From Schlesneria paludicola DSM 18645 (GTDB lineage Bacteria > Planctomycetota > Planctomycetia > Planctomycetales > Planctomycetaceae): 64,000 nt of DNA. A program made the position numbers and the translations under genes. The stretch spans positions 62,353 through 126,352 of the forward strand of contig NZ_JH636437.1 of the NCBI RefSeq assembly GCF_000255655.1, written 5' to 3'. Shown in pieces: positions 47,226-56,297 of the stretch. Every line of letters begins with the position of its first letter. The stretch's first letter is position 1. Under the pieces are notes generated by a model, which saw only the letters and a program-made list of their open reading frames with translations, made no database searches and was not told the origin of the DNA.

Positions 47226-47621
47226 ATGCGGATGCTCAAGCCACGAGATTTGCCGCCTCTGTCCGAGGCGCAACTGGAAATCATGAACATTGTCTGGCTC
47301 GCCGGTGAATGTTCTGTCGCTGATGTTCTTGAACAGCTCAGCACACGGCGGACGGTCACGCGGAACACCGTACAGACCATGCTATCGCGACTCGATGAGA
47401 AAGGCTGGCTGATTCATCGCGACGACGGTGGAACATTCATCTACCGCACCAGCGTTCCCCGCGAGCGGGTTCAGCAGCAACGGCTTGAGCAAGTGGTCGA
47501 GACCGTATTCGATGGATCGACCGCCGGCATTCTGATGGCATTGCTCAAAGACAGCACGTTGACCAGCGACGAAGCGAATCGCATTCGGAAAATGATTGAT
47601 CACGCGGAGAAACGCCCATGA
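47226..47621 (+). CDS. BlaI/MecI/CopY-family repressor
   Basis: A protein of 131 residues. It has an N-terminal winged helix (about 10-80) with LPPLSEAQLEIMNIVWLAGE and the recognition segment RRTVTRNTVQTMLSRLDEKG. A short C-terminal dimerisation helix region (about 85-131) contains TAGILMALLKDSTLTSDEAN. In classical systems BlaI represses its own operon until the membrane peptidase BlaR1 triggers its cleavage. Here its TGA overlaps the start of the M56 gene (ATGA), the standard planctomycete arrangement. The hairpin at 47160-47216 is the likely operator. Confidence 0.92.
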   Translation: MRMLKPRDLPPLSEAQLEIMNIVWLAGECSVADVLEQLSTRRTVTRNTVQTMLSRLDEKGWLIHRDDGGTFIYRTSVPRERVQQQRLEQVVETVFDGSTAGILMALLKDSTLTSDEANRIRKMIDHAEKRP

Positions 47622-50600
47622 CCACGATCGCCAGCCGATTCGTCGAGGCCACGTTCGATCTGCTTTTGATCACAACGTTGCAATACACGCTCTTCGCGGT
47701 CCCGCTGCTCATCGGGTTACTCATCTGGCATCGGCGACCTGCGATTTGTCATGCTCTCGCTCTTGTGCTGGTTTCTGCGGCACTCGTAGCACCATTGGCC
47801 GCAACGACGGCCCGACAACTTCATCTGTGCTGGCTGCCATTACCGGCTGGATTGACCACGACGACAAACCGAGCGAGCGAACTCTCGGAACCCGAATCAG
47901 TTGACAATGAATCTGCCAATACCGCATGGATCGGCATAGCGTCACCCGTAAATCCGCACGAACATCCAGTGCCCAAGAATGAACGCACTGAACAACCAGC
48001 GAGCGTTGCAAATCGAGTGACTGCCAACGAGTCACCAACAACTCGCAGTCTCCCACCTGTGGTAACCATTGCGAAGACTGCAGTTATCGATTCGACAAAC
48101 TCAGCGAGCAGCCAACCGGATGTCGCCGCAGGGATGGCGTCCGGCAAATCGATGCAACGATTTCATCTGATGGGATTCCTCAAAACACACGCCTCAAAAC
48201 TTCGAACTCTTCTAGTCGCAGTCTGGTTGATGGGATTCGCATATCGTGTCTGGCAATTCGCACGCCTATGTCGGCGAGTTCATAGTTTGGTGGAGCACAC
48301 TACACTCGTCACAGAACGCCGCATACTGGATGTTCTGCAAGAAGTCGCCGACCAACTTGAATTGCGCCGGACGGTCACAATGTCGGCCTCACCGGCTCTC
48401 AACAACCCATTTGTCTTTGGCGTCATTCATACACAAGTGATCGTTCCGATCTGGCTCCTTTCGTCCGACAATGAATCGCAATTGCGACATGTCCTGTTAC
48501 ACGAATTGAGTCACATCGCCCGCGGTGATTTGCAAATTGGATTGATCCAGCGTTGTGCCACGACTCTGTTCTGGTTTCACCCGCTGGTCCACCTTGCCAG
48601 CATAATTCTCTCCAATGCGCGCGAAGAACTGTGCGACAACGATGTGCTGCGGAACTCGTCAGCCGTTGACTACTCCCGCACCCTCCTGCGGATCGCTGAG
48701 ATGTTCGCGGGCCCGGTTGAACGTCCGGCGTTGTCGCTGTTTTCACGTCGCCAAACATTGGAATCGCGCATCGCGGCGCTGCTTGACCCAAGACGAGACC
48801 AAACGACGCGATTGCCACGAAGAATTTCACGAATTCTAGTTGCGATTGCAGGGATTTTGGGATTCCTCGCGGCCGGCGTTGGTACCGCCAATTCATTTCG
48901 CTTTCTGGTAGCCGATGCGGAGGCACCGGCGAATGCAGCCGACGGCCCTAGGTCTGAACAACAGCAATTGATTGATCGAATCCGCGCGCGTGTGAAATAC
49001 ATGCTCGGGCTCTCTGCGACCATTAAGAAGTTGGAATACGAACTGGAACTCGGCGGGAACGCCACGTCAATCTTGGTCGAAGACCATTCGGCGGGTCGTT
49101 TGGCCCCGTGGCAAGGGACAACGCTTCAAGGTGGATTGCAACAGCTTCTCAATTCCCCGGATCGATTCGACATTCAAATCGATCAGCAGGCAAGCGAAGG
49201 CACATTGATACTCCATGCCGTCTGGAAAGTCCCTGAGGGCAACTTCAGTTTTCACTGCGGCAACGGGGTGCAGGACACGTACCAGGGGTACTTTTCTCAT
49301 CCCGCTCGCGAAACCACCATCACCATTGATGCGAAGAGTTTTGTTCCCCTCAAAGAGCTGACACGGGACACCACGGTGCTTTACGAAAATTGGGAAGAGG
49401 TTGAAACGGGCAGATCGGTTCCAAGGCAGATTCAGATCATCCGCTACGGGATTCATGATCGTCTGAGTTTCGATTGGCTTGGCCAGTCGATCTGGCTGCT
49501 GCGTTCCTCAGAATCGCTTCTGCCGAGATCGACGATGATCAGGACGTATGTTCGGAACGTACGCATCGATTCGAAAGCGGTTGAGCGGGCGCCGACCGCA
49601 CACGAATTGCGTTCACGGGCTGGTGTGCGTGCGCTGCGTGATTTGCTGGATCACAATCGCCCGTGGCTGGATCGGGGGCTCACCGGTTCTGGCTGGAAAC
49701 CACCCTTCGAAACCTTGTCCTATACCTTTCACACCGAACGCGAAGACATCCTTGAGTCTTGCAACTTCGACCGCACCGGTGAAGCGGTCTTCGAAGTGAC
49801 TCGCGACGGCAAGGGGCAAGTGAAAAATCACGTTGGTGCCCTCAGCACTTCGCTCAACACGCAGGAAACGGCCGACGCGATGCGCGACGCCAACTATGCG
49901 CACATTCAAGGCCGGCCCAAGCGACCGGAAGGACCACCTCGTGATCTGGCGTTGAAACATTATGCTCGTATCGGATGTCAGTTCGATCTGCCACTGTTTC
50001 ACTATCAGGGGCGACTTGAATCGGCGGAAGTCGAGATCGCGGACGGCGAATGGAATGGCACAAGTTGTCGAAAGGTGATCGTCACGAATCTTAGTGGCCG
50101 CCCCTTTCTGGGTTGTGGCACGATGTTTGGGTTTACGTCATGGTCCTACGTGCATCATATCTATCCTGAGTCCGAAGTGCTTTACGTTGATCCGGCTCGA
50201 AATCAGATCCTGCATGAAACGCTCATCGGTCGTGATAGAACATTCGAAATCGACTTCGGCGACTATGTCGAAGTGGCGTCGGGTCAGTTCGCGCCGCTCT
50301 CCATTCGGATCGAGTCACCTGCTTACTTCACCTGTGAATATCGATTCCAGATTGTGGGTCAGACGCATTGGATGCTCGATCACGTGGCCTCATGGTTTGA
50401 TCCCAACGACAAGAGTCGCGGGATCGTCAAAGAGATCGAAATCAATGGCGGTCACATGCTGCTCGACAACGCCCGACGACAAGTCGCCAATACGCGTCAA
50501 TTGTTTCAGGGCGAAGGGGAATCTCAAGACCACGTGAATCTCGCCCAGATCCCCTTTGTGCTGGGATCCGTCATGCAAGTTGGCTCGTACAAAGTTCAAG

Positions 50601-52645
50601 TGACATCTTCCGACGCACAGTCGGTGGTGATCGATGCAAAGGCGACCGACGCCGCGGCACCAGATTCGGTTCCGATTTGCTTCTTCGATGCGGATGGACG
50701 GTTGCTGTTCGCACCGACGCTGACACTGGAAGAACAAAACGGTGTGAAGCAGGGACAGAGCAAGATTCGTGGGTCAGAGGTTTGGAATCGCGTTCGGTTC
50801 GTCGCCAGCCCGGCGTTGCGATCTGGTGAAAACACGAATCCCGTCTCCGTGATACCGTTTCACTGGAATGAACCGATCGCCGTCAACGTCGCCGCTCCTC
50901 GAAGCGTTCCCTCAGGGCTCCCGCGGGATGCTCGCCCGACAATTGAGATAAAGACACGCAGTTTTCGAATGGAAGTCGTCCGTGATTCGGAAGGTAGAGC
51001 CAAAGCCAAGCTGAACGTTGTCAGCCTTGATGGTCCGCAGGAGTTCTGGTTTGACATCGCTCTGGCACTGATCAGTGAATCGGGCGATCTGTTGTCGACG
51101 GGACATCTTGCAACAGCCTTGCGGGTCGAATTCAAACCTGTCGAGAACCAGTTCGAGGTTGAACTCGGGTCGATTCCTGCGGGGACGGAACCTCGACATC
51201 TGATTGTCGGGTTGTCCCCCGGCAACATTACGGGCGGGCATGTGGGATCCATGTGGGGGCAATTCATGAATGAGACTCCCGCATTTTCGGTCATCACGTT
51301 GCTGAAGAGTGGCGACGAACACAATTGGAAGACCGGGATGGCACAATTGGCTCGTGAGGACATCGACATCAGAATCTTCAAAGAGTTCCACGACGAGTAT
51401 CCGAAGCGGCTTCGTTCGGACGGCTCAAGAATCAGGTTGCTCGAACCACATCGCGACGCCTTGCGAACGATCGTTGCGAAGGCGCAGCAACCTGACGCGT
51501 TGGCGGCCGCCGTGCGATTCCTTGCCTATTCCGAGGACCAAGCCGCTGCCAAGTTGCTCGAACCACTCCTGAGGCATCCTTCCGCTCAGGTTCAGGAAGC
51601 GGCAGCAATTGGTCTGACCTTTCTTCATGGTCATACACACTTCGAACGGGTTCGCAACATCCTCGCGAGTAAGGCGGCAACAGCGTCGCTCGATAAACCA
51701 CGGTTCTATGATTTGCAGGAACAAGACGCATTGATCTCGCTGGTTCATCACGATTCCGATCGCGCAGTCGATCTGTTGGGAACCACGTTGCTTGACGATC
51801 TGAAGCAATTGACTGTGGAACGGGATGAGAAGGATCGAATCTTTCTGGCGGGTTCCCACCAACGAGCACTCAATCTGTGCAATCTACTCGGAAACACCGG
51901 ACGACCACGGGCGGCCAGTTGGATCATGGCGGCTATCGATCTGCTGGCCGAGCGACAAGAAATTGCAAAGCACTTTGAGCAGTATCGACTCCTCGCATCA
52001 GCGCTCAAGTTCGAGGCGGAAACTCAAGCCTACATCATGGCGAGTATCGAGACTGGAAAATTCGCCGGGGAATGGATTCACGCGCTGCGTTACAGCAAGA
52101 ATCCACAATACGTGTCGGCAGTCCTTCGATTTCACCAAAGTAGTCATCTGACCGCACACGACGGCGATGATGTTGTGTCCTATCTTTCGAACATCAATAC
52201 CCCCGAGTCACTGGTGGGTCTGCAAAACTTCTACGAAAGCGGGTGGAATCGCGATGACCGTTCAATGTGGCTACACCTCTGCCAGTCACTCGCCGCAACC
52301 GGTGATGCACGGGGTCTGAAAGACGCATTTGAAACGTTGGTGATGCTGGATCAAACGGCTCAGCCTCCGGCAACTGATCGCGAACACCGTACCTGGAAAA
52401 GCACCCGCGATCAGTTGCATGATCAGGCGATGTTGGTGATCACCAAGGCCAATCAAGATACGTTGGCGAAGTTCCTCGTGAAGTATGTCAGCACGCAGAC
52501 ATTGGAAGAACAGCATGTTGTGCTGGAATGCCTGTGGACGTTTCCAACGTTCCCTCACGAGTTCGGCCCAGTGTTAAAACGGTGGTCCGAGAGCGAAAAC
52601 GATCGAACTAAGACATCTGCCAAGCGATTGATGAATCGTGGTTAG
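47618..52645 (+). CDS. Giant M56/BlaR1-like membrane metallopeptidase with C-terminal HEAT-like repeats
   Basis: A protein of 1675 residues, far longer than BlaR1 (about 600). N-terminal helices frame the M56 peptidase domain with HELSHIARGD (zinc site, about 295-304) and the second part AREELCDNDVL. A helix follows at about 405-425 (LVAIAGILGFLAAGVGTANS). The remaining 1200 or so residues are extracytoplasmic and beta-rich, without recognised motifs. The C-terminal third has helical repeats resembling HEAT (LLEPLLRHPSAQVQEAAAIG, about 1310). By family it senses a signal outside and cleaves or inactivates BlaI. The signal is probably not a beta-lactam; no penicillin-binding domain was seen. 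Confidence 0.82.
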   Translation: MTTIASRFVEATFDLLLITTLQYTLFAVPLLIGLLIWHRRPAICHALALVLVSAALVAPLAATTARQLHLCWLPLPAGLTTTTNRASELSEPESVDNESANTAWIGIASPVNPHEHPVPKNERTEQPASVANRVTANESPTTRSLPPVVTIAKTAVIDSTNSASSQPDVAAGMASGKSMQRFHLMGFLKTHASKLRTLLVAVWLMGFAYRVWQFARLCRRVHSLVEHTTLVTERRILDVLQEVADQLELRRTVTMSASPALNNPFVFGVIHTQVIVPIWLLSSDNESQLRHVLLHELSHIARGDLQIGLIQRCATTLFWFHPLVHLASIILSNAREELCDNDVLRNSSAVDYSRTLLRIAEMFAGPVERPALSLFSRRQTLESRIAALLDPRRDQTTRLPRRISRILVAIAGILGFLAAGVGTANSFRFLVADAEAPANAADGPRSEQQQLIDRIRARVKYMLGLSATIKKLEYELELGGNATSILVEDHSAGRLAPWQGTTLQGGLQQLLNSPDRFDIQIDQQASEGTLILHAVWKVPEGNFSFHCGNGVQDTYQGYFSHPARETTITIDAKSFVPLKELTRDTTVLYENWEEVETGRSVPRQIQIIRYGIHDRLSFDWLGQSIWLLRSSESLLPRSTMIRTYVRNVRIDSKAVERAPTAHELRSRAGVRALRDLLDHNRPWLDRGLTGSGWKPPFETLSYTFHTEREDILESCNFDRTGEAVFEVTRDGKGQVKNHVGALSTSLNTQETADAMRDANYAHIQGRPKRPEGPPRDLALKHYARIGCQFDLPLFHYQGRLESAEVEIADGEWNGTSCRKVIVTNLSGRPFLGCGTMFGFTSWSYVHHIYPESEVLYVDPARNQILHETLIGRDRTFEIDFGDYVEVASGQFAPLSIRIESPAYFTCEYRFQIVGQTHWMLDHVASWFDPNDKSRGIVKEIEINGGHMLLDNARRQVANTRQLFQGEGESQDHVNLAQIPFVLGSVMQVGSYKVQVTSSDAQSVVIDAKATDAAAPDSVPICFFDADGRLLFAPTLTLEEQNGVKQGQSKIRGSEVWNRVRFVASPALRSGENTNPVSVIPFHWNEPIAVNVAAPRSVPSGLPRDARPTIEIKTRSFRMEVVRDSEGRAKAKLNVVSLDGPQEFWFDIALALISESGDLLSTGHLATALRVEFKPVENQFEVELGSIPAGTEPRHLIVGLSPGNITGGHVGSMWGQFMNETPAFSVITLLKSGDEHNWKTGMAQLAREDIDIRIFKEFHDEYPKRLRSDGSRIRLLEPHRDALRTIVAKAQQPDALAAAVRFLAYSEDQAAAKLLEPLLRHPSAQVQEAAAIGLTFLHGHTHFERVRNILASKAATASLDKPRFYDLQEQDALISLVHHDSDRAVDLLGTTLLDDLKQLTVERDEKDRIFLAGSHQRALNLCNLLGNTGRPRAASWIMAAIDLLAERQEIAKHFEQYRLLASALKFEAETQAYIMASIETGKFAGEWIHALRYSKNPQYVSAVLRFHQSSHLTAHDGDDVVSYLSNINTPESLVGLQNFYESGWNRDDRSMWLHLCQSLAATGDARGLKDAFETLVMLDQTAQPPATDREHRTWKSTRDQLHDQAMLVITKANQDTLAKFLVKYVSTQTLEEQHVVLECLWTFPTFPHEFGPVLKRWSESENDRTKTSAKRLMNRG

Positions 52646-52680
52646 CAGTGCTGTAGAGTCCACGCGGTATTCAACCGATA

Positions 52681-53283
52681 TCACATTACAACGCCGTGAT
52701 GACGCCGATCATTCCAAAGACGAATCACGGGATCTTCGCGTCCGTGTTCATAGCCAAGGACACTGACGGAGGCCGTATTCAGGAAGAAGCAACGAGCGGC
52801 CGTTGCCTCAAGCTTCAACCACCGCGCCGTCAGGACGCGCAGAAAATGGCTGTGCGAGAACACCAACGCCGTACCGCTGACCGAACTCAGTTGGCTGACA
52901 ATACGATCAGCCCTCGCGGAAATCTCTGCGACAGACTCACCATCAGGACAGCCGTCTCGGAAGAGATTCCAGTCGGGTCGCTGTTCATGAATCTGAGCAC
53001 TCGTCTTGCCCTCATAGTCGCCGTAGTGCCATTCAGTGAGATCCTGATCCGCGTACGCGACTTGACCGAAACCGGCAAGCTCGCACGTTCGCATCGCCCG
53101 TTGTAACGGGCTGGTCAAAATTCGGTCGAATGAGATTCTTTTCAGACGATCACGAAGAAGTTCTGCCTCACGTTCACCGTTCGCAGTCATAGGGATGTCA
53201 CACAAGCCCGTATGCTGTCCTGTGATGCTCCATTGCGTCTCGCCGTGCCGGACTAGATAAACCAGAGGACAGGCTTGATTCAT
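52681..53283 (-). CDS. Histidine phosphatase superfamily protein (PhoE/CobC-like)
   Basis: A protein of 200 residues. It has the phosphohistidine motif LVYLVRHGETQW (His at about 13), the second arginine in SPLQRAMRTCELA, the proton-donor Glu in DLTEWHYGDYEG, and the final catalytic His in ALVFSHSHFLRVL. The length fits phosphoglycerate-mutase-like phosphatases such as CobC, PhoE or SixA-type enzymes. The substrate is not evident. It is the gene downstream of the class I aldolase on the same strand (158-bp gap), which makes a sugar-phosphate substrate thinkable. Confidence 0.9.
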   Translation of the reverse strand: MNQACPLVYLVRHGETQWSITGQHTGLCDIPMTANGEREAELLRDRLKRISFDRILTSPLQRAMRTCELAGFGQVAYADQDLTEWHYGDYEGKTSAQIHEQRPDWNLFRDGCPDGESVAEISARADRIVSQLSSVSGTALVFSHSHFLRVLTARWLKLEATAARCFFLNTASVSVLGYEHGREDPVIRLWNDRRHHGVVM

Positions 53284-53441
53284 ACGGGGTCACCTTTCTG
53301 ACCAATGCGGTCTATTGAAAAAACAAGGTCGGACATTGCACAGCCCCGAAAATGCTATGACCCCATAAATACCGAGGTACCTTTCCACCGCATTTCGAAC
53401 ACATTCGGTGAGACATCCCTCAGATCGAACTGCGACTTGGT

Positions 53442-54455
53442 TTACGTCCCGCTTTTGCATTCGCCTCGTCGTGCGGCCACATTGGAGATGGCTCGCTCGT
53501 ACAGCGCCTTTTGTGCCGCGGCAACATTCGCCTTATTGCCCTTCCACGCTTCCATGGCCGGTTGCTGGATGGCGCGGGCGAATGAGAACGCCAATGGCCA
53601 GGGTCGACGCGACTTGAAGCGGACATTCATCGCATTCAATCGTGCCGTCGCGAGCTCGGCCGACTGGCCGCCCGACAGGAAGGCAATCCCCGCCACCGCG
53701 GCCGGAACTTTTCGCAAGAAGCAGTTGACGGTGGCGTCGGCCACCTCATCGACCGATGGCTGAATCGAACACTTCAGTCCTGCAACAATCATGTTCGGCT
53801 TAAGGATCATTCCCTCGAGTATTACACCATGCACGTCCAATTGATGAAATACGGCGGACAGGACTTCGGCCGTCACGCAGCGACATTGTTCCAATGTGTG
53901 TGATCCATCCATAAGAACTTCGGGTTCTACAATCGGAACAATTTCGGCTTCTTGACAGAGCGCGGCATAACGAGCCAACCCTTGTGCATTGGCTTCGATG
54001 CACCCGTGACTCGGTATGCCATCGCCAATCGTGATCACCGCTCTCCACTTGGCAAACCGCGCACCAAACGCCGCATACTCAGCGAGGCGATCACGCAATC
54101 CGTCGAGTCCTTCCGTGATTTTTTCGCCGGGATGAAGCGCCAGTGACTTCGCACCGCCGTCGACTTTGATCCCAGGAATGATTCCGACCTCGCTGAGTGC
54201 CTTGGCAAAGGGAATTCCATCGGACTTCTGCTGACGGATCGTTTCGTCGTAGAGAATCGCGCCATTGATGCACTCAGCCAATCCCGGCGTAGTCACGATT
54301 AGCTCGCGGTACTCGCGCCGCATCGCCTCGGTCTGCGGAATCCCCAGCGCGGCAAATCGTTTGTTGCAGGTGGGGTTGCTCTCATCCATCGCCAGAATGC
54401 CCTTGTCGTTCGCCACGAGACTTTTCGCGGTACTCGTCAACTGCTCGCTCGTCAT
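53442..54455 (-). CDS. Class I fructose-bisphosphate aldolase
   Basis: A protein of 337 residues, full length. It cleaves fructose 1,6-bisphosphate to two triose phosphates through a Schiff base, without metal. The Schiff-base lysine is about 219 in LEGMILKPNM. Other conserved segments are GILAMDESNPTCNKRF, GIIPGIKVDGGAKSL, IVEPEVLMDGSH and AGIAFLSGGQSAE. The C-terminal end, FSFARAIQQPAMEAWKGNKA, is of the animal/plant type found in many planctomycetes and cyanobacteria. ATG 54455 has AGGAG upstream. Possibly in an operon with the phosphatase. Confidence 0.96.
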   Translation of the reverse strand: MTSEQLTSTAKSLVANDKGILAMDESNPTCNKRFAALGIPQTEAMRREYRELIVTTPGLAECINGAILYDETIRQQKSDGIPFAKALSEVGIIPGIKVDGGAKSLALHPGEKITEGLDGLRDRLAEYAAFGARFAKWRAVITIGDGIPSHGCIEANAQGLARYAALCQEAEIVPIVEPEVLMDGSHTLEQCRCVTAEVLSAVFHQLDVHGVILEGMILKPNMIVAGLKCSIQPSVDEVADATVNCFLRKVPAAVAGIAFLSGGQSAELATARLNAMNVRFKSRRPWPLAFSFARAIQQPAMEAWKGNKANVAAAQKALYERAISNVAARRGECKSGT

Positions 54456-54876
54456 TTCGAAACTCCTCTGTTTCAGGTTCGACTTGCAGACGCCCCACTA
54501 CTGCGGGCATCGACGTTTGATTTGGCACTGATCCGATGACGATCAGGTGAACGCACCACATCGCTTCAACTTTCGGGTTCTCCCTATTCCAGAACGGAGC
54601 GTTCCTTCACATTGAAGGACGCTTCCGTGCCCAGAGACAGATTGCACGTCCCAGCATATTGTTATAGGCACCCATCAAAACCTTGTCTTGGCCCTGCTGG
54701 TCGGATTCGCGTCGAACGGATGCCCGAAATTCTCAAACTTTCTTCAGATTCTGGTGGAAACATCGACGCCTCCCACGTCTTGTATGCACGAAGTGACGTC
54801 ATGGCCGGCCGGGTGTGATGTCACGAACAAGATTCGCTCACTTTCGTAAGATCCGCTCTTCAAAAGGAGATATGGC
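54456..54876. other. Divergent region between aldolase and sigma factor genes
   Basis: No gene is seen. An imperfect inverted repeat, CGGAGCGTTCCTTCA / TGAAGGACGCTTCCG, lies at about 54595-54627 and could be regulatory. Both promoters must be here. Confidence 0.4.
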
Positions 54877-55413
54877 GTGAGAGAAGACGCTGACGCCAGC
54901 GCGGTTTCCCGGGTCCAACGTGGTGATCGGGCTGCTTTCGCGGAACTCTACGACCGCTACGCGCGGCTGGTTCGGTGTCTCTGTTTTGATGGAATCCGGA
55001 ATCTAAATGATTCGAATGACTTGTGTCAGGAAGTTTTCCTAAAGGCGTTTCGCTCGATCGGCGAACTGCGGGATGCGAATCGATTCGCCAATTGGCTGAC
55101 GGGAATTACGCGGAATGCCATCCGTGATTGGCATCGTCGGCACGATGGCAGTCCGATGCAGTTGGACGAGCCTGTTCCCGATTCTGAGCATCGCGACAGT
55201 GAAACGGATTTCGCCGAGCTCCGCGATGCGATCGGAGCACTGCCCGAGCAGGAACGCCTCGCGCTACATCTATTTTACCTTGACGAAGAGCCAGTCACGG
55301 TCGCTCGGCAGGTCCTGGGATTGTCGCAATCGGGCTTTTACAAACTGTTGGATCGAGCTCGGCGGCAAGTTGCGGAGAAGATGAAAGCAACTCAGGAGAT
55401 GCGTGATGAATAA
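54877..55413 (+). CDS. ECF-type RNA polymerase sigma factor
   Basis: 178 residues from GTG 54877, with AAGGAGA nine bases upstream. It has sigma region 2 (about 20-90, YDRYARLVRCLCF ... DLCQEVFLKAF, ANWLTGITRNAIRDWHRR) and region 4 (about 115-170, ALPEQERLALHLFYLDEEPV followed by a helix-turn-helix at LGLSQSGFYKLLDRARRQV). The size is standard for extracytoplasmic-function sigma factors. Its stop overlaps the next gene by a few bases, so the partner is probably its anti-sigma factor. Target promoters are unknown. Confidence 0.9.
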   Translation: MREDADASAVSRVQRGDRAAFAELYDRYARLVRCLCFDGIRNLNDSNDLCQEVFLKAFRSIGELRDANRFANWLTGITRNAIRDWHRRHDGSPMQLDEPVPDSEHRDSETDFAELRDAIGALPEQERLALHLFYLDEEPVTVARQVLGLSQSGFYKLLDRARRQVAEKMKATQEMRDE

Positions 55414-56284
55414 TTCGCCCAACGATCCCAAACTTCGTGAGTTCTACGAGACATTTTCTACCGACCACCATCGTCAACTTGAGGCACTTATGCAAACGAT
55501 TTCTGAACTGGAACCGACCCTCGTGCCAAAACCGAATACGCAGCCACGACGAGACTCGTCGCGAAACTCGCGCCGTGCCTTGGTCGGATTGGTGGCTGCC
55601 ATCGTTGTCGGTCTGTCACTGCCTTTGATGTCGTCGGTCTTCGAGACGAAGCCGGCCTCAACCCTCGCAGACGGATGGCGTCACGAGTTTCGAGTGAGCA
55701 GCGACAAGACTCCCGTCGCTGTCGGCGACGACCGCCATGCCATGCTGGAAGTCTGGACCGAGGAAGGTTGGCTGATCGCGTGCCGCAAGTCTTTCCAAGG
55801 AGATGTGGAGTGGCAAGTGGTGCTCGCCAGAACCGATGTTGCGGAAGAACCCAAAATCGCTCAAACGCCTGACGAGCTGACCGTGACGTTTGGACCGTAC
55901 TTGATTCGCGACGCATCAACGGGAAACCTACATATCCGTCGACAGCCGAAGAAAGCGAGCGATCAATGGCCCGAGCTGGAATTGCAGGCGGGTAAACCAA
56001 TGGCATCATCGGGAAACTGGCGGGGCTTTAAACTGGCGGCGTCGACAATCGGTGATTGGATCTGGGTCACAAGCGGCCCGAGTGATCCGAAGAACGGAGA
56101 CCACCACGATGTCTGGCTGAGGGCCGAACAGCAGATGCAAAAGCGAGCTGGATACGGAAGTTCTGGAGGAATGCTTTCTGCTCAAGTCTTCATCGGGAAT
56201 CGGAAAGCAAATGATGACGGAAAACAATTCACGGCCAATCGCGTCATGACGGCCGATGTTGTAAGGGTGCCTCAAGGCTTGTGA
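55406..56284 (+). CDS. Putative membrane anti-sigma partner
   Basis: 292 residues from ATG 55406 (or GTG 55403), overlapping the sigma gene's end. A polar N-terminal part of about 55 residues is followed by one transmembrane helix (about 58-78, LVGLVAAIVVGLSLPLMSSV) and an extracytoplasmic domain of about 210 residues rich in beta strands (for example WRHEFRVSSDKTPVAVGDDR). The cytoplasmic N-terminus has no HxxxCxxC zinc motif, so it is not a ZAS-type anti-sigma. Anti-sigma function is inferred only from operon position and topology. Confidence 0.6.
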   Translation: MNNSPNDPKLREFYETFSTDHHRQLEALMQTISELEPTLVPKPNTQPRRDSSRNSRRALVGLVAAIVVGLSLPLMSSVFETKPASTLADGWRHEFRVSSDKTPVAVGDDRHAMLEVWTEEGWLIACRKSFQGDVEWQVVLARTDVAEEPKIAQTPDELTVTFGPYLIRDASTGNLHIRRQPKKASDQWPELELQAGKPMASSGNWRGFKLAASTIGDWIWVTSGPSDPKNGDHHDVWLRAEQQMQKRAGYGSSGGMLSAQVFIGNRKANDDGKQFTANRVMTADVVRVPQGL

Positions 56285-56297
56285 TCATTGCAATCCC

